Shown: positions 44,026-48,051 of the stretch, one piece after another | How the letters are laid out: each line of letters starts with the position of its first letter | How positions within the stretch are numbered: position 1 is the first letter of the stretch | From: Candidatus Poseidoniaceae archaeon | GTDB lineage: Archaea > Thermoplasmatota > Poseidoniia > Poseidoniales > Poseidoniaceae | Assembly: GCA_938084455.1 (NCBI GenBank) | Contig: CALKDX010000049.1 | Span: 1 to 48,051, forward strand | Direction: 5' to 3' | Length of the DNA stretch: 48,051 nucleotides | The notes under the pieces: model-generated | The model's input: the letters and a program-made list of their open reading frames with translations, nothing else | What the model was told of the DNA's origin: nothing | The model's database searches: none | Translations under genes and position numbers: made by a program

Positions 44026-44121
44026 TGAAAGCCATATTGAAATTAAAATTATACGACATTGGTCAAAATTGAACTATAGAGTGATTTTCAATTGAAATGA
44101 AAGACAATTATACGACAAACT

Positions 44122-44145
44122 CAATTGGATTTCACTTTGAAATTG
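44122..44145. repeat. Partial CAATTG-type inverted repeat
   Basis: CAATTG at 44122 faces AAATTG ending at 44145, with a GATTTCACTTTG core. Just upstream, TTTCAATTGAAA (44086-44097) is a perfect 12-base palindrome. Confidence 0.4.
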
Positions 44146-44151
44146 GGAAAG

Positions 44152-44159
44152 AGTATAAA
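44152..44159 (+). promoter_or_regulatory. TATA-like promoter box of the PRC-barrel gene
   Basis: GTATAAAG at 44152-44159 fits an archaeal TATA box. Transcription would start near 44180, giving a leader of about 40 bases that contains the hairpin at 44185-44201. Confidence 0.5.
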
Positions 44160-44184
44160 GCCCTTCAAGGAAAGCAAGGGATAA

Positions 44185-44201
44185 GTCGGGCACAACCCGA
44201 C
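44185..44201 (+). promoter_or_regulatory. Leader hairpin directly before the ribosome-binding site
   Basis: GTCGGG and CCCGAC form a perfect 6-bp stem with a 5-base loop, ending three bases before AAGGAGATGG. In this position it could affect ribosome access or message stability. Confidence 0.45.
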
Positions 44202-44218
44202 CAAGGAGATGGGAAAAA

Positions 44219-44809
44219 ATGCCGAACGACAAATACGACATCCAGGAGTTACTCCAACGGGATGTTTACGTGAACGATAAGAAAGTAGGAACGATTGTGG
44301 GTGAACGCCACCACCCAAACGAAGCGCGTGTGCGATCGATGCGAATCCAAGTGGACGCAGGCGTCGCAGACGAATTCATGCGGAAGCCCGCAGAACTAGC
44401 GCCTTTGCCAAAAGAGTTGGTCCACAGCATCAGAACAGATGGAACTGTGAAACTATCGAAATCCATGAGAGAACTGCAACGACGATGGCGAGACACCGTC
44501 CGCATCGATGAAAAGTTGTACGCACCAGATGAAATGCTCGACCGAGCGGTTCTTGACAACCAAGGCCGAGAGATCGGCGTGATCACTGACTTGTTCAAAG
44601 TCAAGCGCACCTACAAAGGCGTCATCGTCAAGACCAGAATCAGCATCCAGAAAGAATTCGGTGTCGAAGCTGAACTTCGCGTGCCAATCACTGCTTTCTC
44701 ACGAACCCGTGAACGCCTCGACGAAGTTGTGTTGTCTCGGACTTTTGACAAAGTGTTGAGTTTACCCTCATACATCAGCATCAACGAGATGAGCGACGAA
44801 AACGAGTGA
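44219..44809 (+). CDS. Tandem PRC-barrel domain protein
   Basis: A 196-residue soluble protein with two PRC-barrel-like halves. The first (about 8-60) reads IQELLQRDVYVNDKKVGTIVGERHHPNEARVRSMRIQV. The second (about 103-185) reads EMLDRAVLDNQGREIGVITDLFKVKRTYKGVIVKT. Both show the L-x-G/R-x-x-V-x-x-x-x-G-x-x-I-G-x-I pattern of the fold. A short helix-rich spacer (LSKSMRELQRRWRDTV) joins them. PRC-barrel proteins in archaea include the CdvA N terminus and the haloarchaeal CdpB division proteins that bind SepF, so a cell-division or RNA-processing role is possible but not shown. Start evidence is good: GGAGATGG is eight bases before the ATG. A long repeat-rich region upstream suggests more regulation than its neighbours have. 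Confidence 0.8.
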   Translation: MPNDKYDIQELLQRDVYVNDKKVGTIVGERHHPNEARVRSMRIQVDAGVADEFMRKPAELAPLPKELVHSIRTDGTVKLSKSMRELQRRWRDTVRIDEKLYAPDEMLDRAVLDNQGREIGVITDLFKVKRTYKGVIVKTRISIQKEFGVEAELRVPITAFSRTRERLDEVVLSRTFDKVLSLPSYISINEMSDENE

Positions 44810-44820
44810 GCGTTAAGCAC

Positions 44821-44869
44821 CTCGCATTCAGCATTTGCCGCTCCGTCAATCTTATGACGGGGAGGCGAG
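44821..44869 (+). other. Stem-loop between the PRC-barrel gene and tRNA-Ile
   Basis: CCGTCA (44843-44848) and TGACGG (44855-44860) make a perfect inner stem with a 6-base loop. An outer CTCGC (44821-44825)/GCGAG (44865-44869) pairing could extend it. It may end the PRC-barrel transcript or guide tRNA processing. Confidence 0.4.
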
Positions 44870-44886
44870 TCGGCCGGTTTACAGTT

Positions 44887-44960
44887 GCGCGGGTAGCTTA
44901 GTCGGTTGGAGCACCCGGCTGATAACCGGGAGGTCGCAGGTTCAAGTCCTGCCTCGCGCA
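44887..44960 (+). tRNA. tRNA-Ile (anticodon GAT)
   Basis: A complete cloverleaf can be drawn. The acceptor GCGCGGG pairs with CTCGCGC (one G-U pair), followed by T8-A9. The D arm is GCTTAGTCGGTTGGAGC, the anticodon arm CCCGG-CTGATAA-CCGGG with anticodon GAT, the variable loop AGGTC, the T arm GCAGG-TTCAAGT-CCTGC, and the discriminator base is A. No CCA is encoded and there is no intron. It reads the ATC and ATT isoleucine codons. Confidence 0.95.
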
Positions 44961-45101
44961 CTTTACCTTCTGGAGCCAAGTGCGCTCGTGCCATTCAACG
45001 TTGATCGGTGATGCACACTTTGAGAGCCACCTCATAAAAAAACGCAAAACACCAGCAAAGAACATGAAGGGCCGGCGCTGGCCTTCCCTATGAGGGAAAG
45101 C

Positions 45102-46046
45102 ATGGTCGTCTTGTCGGGGAGCAACTCACGCCTACTGGCGACTCAACTTGCAGAATCACTTGGTTGGGAGCATCATTCGCTTGAAACACGCAGATTTCCA
45201 GACTCGGAGGGATACATTCGCATCCCTACCGAAGTGATTGAAGCTGTGAGGAAAGAGCCTGTCGTCTTGGTGTCTAACACCTTTCCGGACGCTGGAATTG
45301 TCGAAACGTTGCTCATGCTTGAAGCCATCAATGATGTCCGGAAGGGCAACCTCGAAAATTTGAGGGAAATCGGGCCACAACAATTGGAAGATGTGGGCCC
45401 AGGGACCCTCCTTGCCGTACCATATTTCGGATATTCTCGCCAAGACAAGAGGTTCAAGCCTGGTGAAGCGATATCGGCCAGGGCAATTGGGCATTTACTC
45501 GCATCTCGATGTGACGGAATCATCGTCTTTGACTTGCATGCCCCGAAGGTTCTCCAAGATCTCCCGGTTCCTGTAGCGTTCACATCGGCCATGCCTGAAC
45601 TGGCGCAGCATCTTCAACAAACCGTCAACCCTGATTTCATTCTCTCACCAGACAAAGGGGCCATCGATAGGGCATCCGCTGTTGCACAAGCCATTGATTG
45701 CGAATTTTCCTACCTTGAAAAAACTCGGATTGATGCACATACCATCGTACACAAGGCGAAGAATTTGGATGTCGATGGAAAAATTGTCGCCATTGTGGAT
45801 GACATGATCGCAACAGGAGGCACAATTTGCCGTGCTGCTGAAGCCCTTAGAAGTCAAGGTGCGGTTGAAGTTCACGCAGCGTGTTCCCACGGTTTATTCA
45901 CCGGAGGAGCCATTGCCCGCCTGATTCGCTATGTCGACGGAGTTCATGCCACTGGCTCCCTTTCAAACCCCCGCGATGTCATCTCCGGAGGGCCCGCACT
46001 GGCTCGAGGAGTGAATGAATTATTCACGGCCCTTGGATGGAAGTAA
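45102..46046 (+). CDS. prs: Ribose-phosphate pyrophosphokinase (PRPP synthetase)
   Basis: A 314-residue enzyme making phosphoribosyl pyrophosphate from ribose 5-phosphate and ATP, for nucleotide and histidine synthesis. It starts VVLSGSNSRLLATQLAESLG and has RFPDSEGYIRI, YFGYSRQDKRFKPGEAISARAIGHLL (ATP and flexible loop), FDLHAPKVL, SPDKGAIDRA, and the PRPP-binding loop VDDMIATGGTICRAAEAL. The allosteric insertions of bacterial class I enzymes are reduced, as in archaeal forms. The frame also opens at ATG 45090, but GAGGGAAAGC sits just before the ATG at 45102, which gives the natural N terminus. It is followed by 147 bases with a promoter for the ribosomal cluster. Confidence 0.92.
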   Translation: MVVLSGSNSRLLATQLAESLGWEHHSLETRRFPDSEGYIRIPTEVIEAVRKEPVVLVSNTFPDAGIVETLLMLEAINDVRKGNLENLREIGPQQLEDVGPGTLLAVPYFGYSRQDKRFKPGEAISARAIGHLLASRCDGIIVFDLHAPKVLQDLPVPVAFTSAMPELAQHLQQTVNPDFILSPDKGAIDRASAVAQAIDCEFSYLEKTRIDAHTIVHKAKNLDVDGKIVAIVDDMIATGGTICRAAEALRSQGAVEVHAACSHGLFTGGAIARLIRYVDGVHATGSLSNPRDVISGGPALARGVNELFTALGWK

Positions 46047-46135
46047 CTGGTTCGCAGTGACCCATTTGTAAGAGAAATAGGGCCGAAGAATCTCCTTGTT
46101 TTTACAATTCCTCCACGTCGGTTCTATCCGTCGTG

Positions 46136-46142
46136 TTTATAT
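46136..46142 (+). promoter_or_regulatory. TATA box of the ribosomal protein cluster
   Basis: TTTATAT at 46136-46142 is a good archaeal TATA box. A start site about 25-28 bases later would give a leader of roughly 25-30 bases before the L7Ae ATG. Confidence 0.6.
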
Positions 46143-46193
46143 CCGCGAGGTTCTGCGCTTGGATTGCCTTAACATGAGGAAGAAGTGAATCCA

Positions 46194-46565
46194 ATGAGTG
46201 TACACGTGCGATTTGAAACCCCCGAAGAAGTATCTGACAAGATCTATGACATGCTGCAAGCCAACAACAATGGCCGCCTGAAGAAGGGCAGCAATGAAGT
46301 GACCAAGACCGCAGAGCGCGGCACTGCTCAATTCATTGTTCTCGCAGTTGATGTCAACCCACCTGAACTCCTCGCTCACATCCCATTGATTTGTGAAGAG
46401 AAAGGCATCCCATACGGATACGTTCCATCTCAAGAATACCTCGCCAAGGAAGCTGGACTTCCTGACGGTGTCAAGACCGCATCCATTGCAGTCATGGAAA
46501 TCACCAAAGGCGCACAAGAAAAGTTCACTGAAGTCGTTGATTTGATCAACGGCCTCAAGGCTTGA
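46194..46565 (+). CDS. rpl7ae: 50S ribosomal protein L7Ae
   Basis: The 123-residue protein belongs to the L7Ae/L30e family, binds kink-turns in 23S rRNA, and in archaea is also a core part of C/D and H/ACA snoRNPs and RNase P. Key stretches are NEVTKTAERGTAQFIVLAVDVNPPELLAHIPLICEEKGIPYGYVPSQEYL, which carries the RNA-binding N-E-x-x-K, and the later hydrophobic loop. The length is normal. The frame could start at GTG 46185, but the ATG at 46194 gives the conserved start. It is the first gene of the conserved archaeal cluster L7Ae-S28e-L24e-Ndk-aIF5B. Confidence 0.95.
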   Translation: MSVHVRFETPEEVSDKIYDMLQANNNGRLKKGSNEVTKTAERGTAQFIVLAVDVNPPELLAHIPLICEEKGIPYGYVPSQEYLAKEAGLPDGVKTASIAVMEITKGAQEKFTEVVDLINGLKA

Positions 46566-46589
46566 ACCTGAAGTTTGGAGGCGAAAAAC

Positions 46590-46814
46590 ATGAGCGAAGA
46601 ACTCAATGGATGGCCAGCTGAAGTCGTCGAAATCGTCGGCCGCACCGGTATGACCGGTGAGGCTACTCAAGTCAAGGTCCGTGTGAACGATGCACCTAAT
46701 CCACGAGACGTTGGGCGAATTATCTCCCGTAACGTCCTCGGTCCAATTCGTGTCGGCGACATTTTGATGCTCAAGGACACCGGTCGTGAAGCCCGTAAGC
46801 TCAACTCGAGGTGA
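46590..46814 (+). CDS. rps28e: 30S ribosomal protein S28e
   Basis: A 74-residue OB-fold protein of the archaeal and eukaryotic small ribosomal subunit. The characteristic core is [22 protein letters not shown], then [20 protein letters not shown], with the C-terminal E-A-R-K-L signature (REARKLNSR). The ATG at 46590 is preceded by TTGGAGGCG; an in-frame ATG five codons earlier (46575) is less likely. It follows L7Ae by 24 bases. Confidence 0.95.
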   Translation: MSEELNGWPAEVVEIVGRTGMTGEATQVKVRVNDAPNPRDVGRIISRNVLGPIRVGDILMLKDTGREARKLNSR

Positions 46815-46819
46815 AGTGA

Positions 46820-47008
46820 ATGCCTGAACGTAGAATCTGTACTTTTTCCGGTGAAGAAATTGAACCTGGCACGGGCATGATGTTCGTTCGCCGTGACGGT
46901 AGCGTCATGTGGTTCAAGAACTCCAAGGCTCGCAAGAACATGATCAAACTCAAGCGAAACTCTCGCCGAGTCAAGTGGACCCGTCACTTCGTGAAGGGCG
47001 GCATTTGA
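46820..47008 (+). CDS. rpl24e: 50S ribosomal protein L24e
   Basis: A 62-residue zinc-ribbon-derived ribosomal protein: RRICTFSGEEIEPGTGMMFVRRDGSVMWFKNSKARKNMIKLKRNSRRVKWT is the L24e pattern. The first Cys (residue 7) is present, but the other zinc-binding cysteines of classical L24e are replaced (FSGEEI, then S and R positions), so this copy probably folds without a full zinc site, as in some archaea. It starts five bases after the S28e stop. Confidence 0.92.
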   Translation: MPERRICTFSGEEIEPGTGMMFVRRDGSVMWFKNSKARKNMIKLKRNSRRVKWTRHFVKGGI

Positions 47009-47036
47009 AACGCTTGTATTTGCCACTGAGCAACCA

Positions 47037-47052
47037 TTCCGTGAATACGGAA
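47037..47052 (+). other. Stem-loop between rpl24e and ndk
   Basis: TTCCGT (47037-47042) and ACGGAA (47047-47052) form a perfect 6-bp stem with a GAAT tetraloop. It lies 28 bases after the L24e stop. It may be a terminator or a stability element that sets the ribosomal protein genes apart from ndk-infB. Confidence 0.4.
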
Positions 47053-47122
47053 ACAATTCAATCACCCACCTAGGCCGTATGGCTCATAAAGGGGGGTCCA
47101 GTCGGACGGTTTGGTGAACACC

Positions 47123-47569
47123 ATGGAAACAACCTATGTTATGATCAAGCCTGACGGCGTACAACGTGGACTAATTGCAGAAATTTTGGGACGCTTCGAG
47201 CGAAAAGGGCTCAAGCTTGTCGGACTCAAGTCCGTCGTGCCAAGCCAAGAAACGGCAGAAGCGCATTACGAAGTTCACAAAGAACGTCCATTTTACCCTG
47301 GACTCATCAAGTTCGTGACCTCTGGCCCTGTTGTGTGCATGGCATGGTCTGGAAAAGACGCTATCACTGTAGCTCGAACTCTCATCGGTTCAACCAACGG
47401 ACGCGAAGCAAGCCCCGGAACCATCCGTGGCGATTTCGGTATGGACATGGGCTTCAACATGATTCACGGCTCGGATGCAGCAGAAACTGCTGCCTTCGAA
47501 CTTGGACTTTGGTTCCCTGAAGGCCTAATGGAATGGGATCAAACAATCACCGCTTGGGTTTACGAGTGA
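47123..47569 (+). CDS. ndk: Nucleoside diphosphate kinase
   Basis: A 148-residue enzyme that balances nucleoside triphosphates by phosphate transfer through a histidine. The opening [22 protein letters not shown], then [41 protein letters not shown], and the active-site N-M-I-H-G-S-D stretch with His115, are all standard. The length is normal. The frame opens at TTG 47111 and GTG 47114, but the ATG at 47123 gives the family's usual start. It belongs to the L7Ae-S28e-L24e-ndk-infB cluster and lies 33 bases before infB. Confidence 0.95.
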   Translation: METTYVMIKPDGVQRGLIAEILGRFERKGLKLVGLKSVVPSQETAEAHYEVHKERPFYPGLIKFVTSGPVVCMAWSGKDAITVARTLIGSTNGREASPGTIRGDFGMDMGFNMIHGSDAAETAAFELGLWFPEGLMEWDQTITAWVYE

Positions 47570-47602
47570 GTGCAACCCCCAACAGGAGATTGAGGTGATG
47601 GC

Positions 47603-48051
47603 ATGGACGAAACCGAGCAGGATTCGCCCGATGAAGTGACCGTCGAACGTGGTCATAACCGCCAACCAATTGTCTCTGTCCTTGGCCATGTTGATCATGG
47701 AAAAACAAGCGTTCTGGATTTGGTCCGCTCGGTTGGCAGCGAACGCCAAGCCAGCGTCATGGACCGTGAGGCAGGCGGCATCACTCAGCACATCGGAGCG
47801 ACTGAAGTCCCTGCTGATGTCCTGAACAAAACATGTGAAGCAATGCTTGGAGGAAAGAAATTCAAATCACCAGGTTTGCTCTTCATCGATACGCCAGGCC
47901 ACCACTCCTTCGTCAGTCTGCGCAACCGAGGTGGCTCAGTCGCCGACATCGCTGTGCTGGTGGTCGATGTGATGGAAGGTTTGCAGCCTCAAACCATCGA
48001 GAGCCTACAAACGCTCAAGGAAACCAAAACACCGTTTGTCATCGCTGGGAA
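47603..48051 (+). CDS. infB: Translation initiation factor aIF5B, N-terminal part (3' truncated by window edge)
   Basis: The first 149 residues of a translational GTPase that joins ribosomal subunits. GAGGTG lies directly before the ATG. The GTPase motifs are G1 VLGHVDHGKTS (27-37), switch I DREAGGITQHIGATEV (G2, with the conserved T), and G3 DTPGHHSF. G4 (usually N-K-I-D) is just past the edge. A ~45-residue segment between switch I and G3 (VPADVLNKTCEAMLGGKKFKSPG) is typical of archaeal aIF5B. No N-terminal extension is present, as in archaea and unlike eukaryotes. The protein should continue for about 450 more residues. Confidence 0.95.
   Translation, partial: MDETEQDSPDEVTVERGHNRQPIVSVLGHVDHGKTSVLDLVRSVGSERQASVMDREAGGITQHIGATEVPADVLNKTCEAMLGGKKFKSPGLLFIDTPGHHSFVSLRNRGGSVADIAVLVVDVMEGLQPQTIESLQTLKETKTPFVIAG

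Larger units (their letters stand above)
43688..44218. other. Long AT-rich intergenic region with clustered palindromes
   Basis: This is the only gap above 300 bases. It contains an 8-bp hairpin GAATGAAA/TTTCATTC (43733-43756), several copies of the CAATTG-type palindrome (43798-43823, 43942-43968, 43999-44025, 44086-44097, 44122-44145) and three copies of AATTATACG(A/C)C (43758, 44047, 44106). A possible 54-codon frame lies at 43864-44028. No tRNA or rRNA fold is visible before 44219. The right end carries a TATA-like box and a leader hairpin for the PRC-barrel gene. Confidence 0.6.

Noticed and set aside
43688-44218. CRISPR array in the repeat-rich intergenic region
   Set aside because: Repeats vary in sequence and spacing (about 33 to 290 bases), there are no equal spacers and no cas genes are nearby.
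43688-44218. Replication origin in the AT-rich region
   Set aside because: There are palindromes and AT-rich stretches, but no Orc1/Cdc6 gene or recognisable origin-recognition-box pairs. The evidence is too thin to call.
46820-47008. Pseudogene status of L24e because zinc-binding cysteines are missing
   Set aside because: The frame is intact, in its conserved cluster, with the correct length and basic tail. Loss of the zinc site is known in ribosomal zinc-ribbon proteins.
1-48051. Insertion sequence, prophage or integrated element
   Set aside because: I saw no transposase, integrase, phage structural gene or target-site duplication. tRNA-Ile is intact, with no repeat of its 3' end nearby that I could find.

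Overview
The window is archaeal and most resembles Marine Group II / Candidatus Poseidoniales (Thermoplasmatota). The evidence is archaeal-type information genes (ribosomal proteins L7Ae, S28e and L24e, aIF5B, deoxyhypusine synthase, an Hjc-like resolvase, an Lhr-type helicase, archaeal PRPP synthetase and a DacZ diadenylate cyclase) mixed with bacterial-type functions: UvrB, CcmF, a UbiD/UbiA pair and a leucine-degradation (liu) cluster. It also has very large secreted proteins and lipoproteins. The lineage is inferred from gene content only. Coding density is very high, genes sit on both strands, and many neighbours overlap by 1-4 bases.

Layout. 1-1273: the end of a macro-domain protein, then DacZ (c-di-AMP synthesis). 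1274-4925: a small coiled-coil protein, a PDZ site-2 protease, an Hjc-like Holliday junction resolvase and a divergent protein with RuvC/RNase H-like motifs. 4926-6334 (minus): a small membrane protein coupled to signal peptidase I. 6555-11663: a ~1700-residue surface protein with a C-terminal anchor. 11763-17634: Lhr-type helicase, a PI-PLC-like lipoprotein, dCMP deaminase and FolC. 17702-22215: a presenilin-type intramembrane protease with a ~380-residue ectodomain, SerS and a tandem gamma-glutamylcyclotransferase. 22210-33533 (all minus): blue copper protein, geranylgeranyl-reductase family flavoprotein, CcmF, FKBP-SAP fusion, DUF63 membrane protein, then MCC beta, enoyl-CoA (methylglutaconyl-CoA) hydratase, biotin carboxylase and a separate biotin carrier. 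33624-42827 (plus): UbiD, UbiA, MazG-like, SDR, UvrB, deoxyhypusine synthase and an Asp-box lipoprotein. 42812-43687 (minus): a degenerate epimerase-like protein. 43688-44218: the only long non-coding stretch, AT-rich and full of palindromes. 44219-48051: tandem PRC-barrel protein, tRNA-Ile(GAT), PRPP synthetase and the rpl7ae-rps28e-rpl24e-ndk-infB cluster, which runs off the end.

How the genes work together. The blue copper protein, CcmF, the GGR-type flavoprotein, UbiD and UbiA fit an aerobic electron-transport module (quinone plus cytochrome c maturation). The MCC cluster would feed leucine carbon into central metabolism. Three membrane-associated proteases (S2P, signal peptidase I, presenilin type) and three secreted or lipid-anchored proteins point to an active cell surface.

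The most unusual signal is a dispersed ~26-27 bp AT-rich palindrome: two CAATTG boxes 20-21 bases apart around an AAATT/AATTT core. Copies lie in intergenic DNA and in linker-coding parts of genes, and they are concentrated at 43798-44145. It may be an undescribed interspersed palindromic element.
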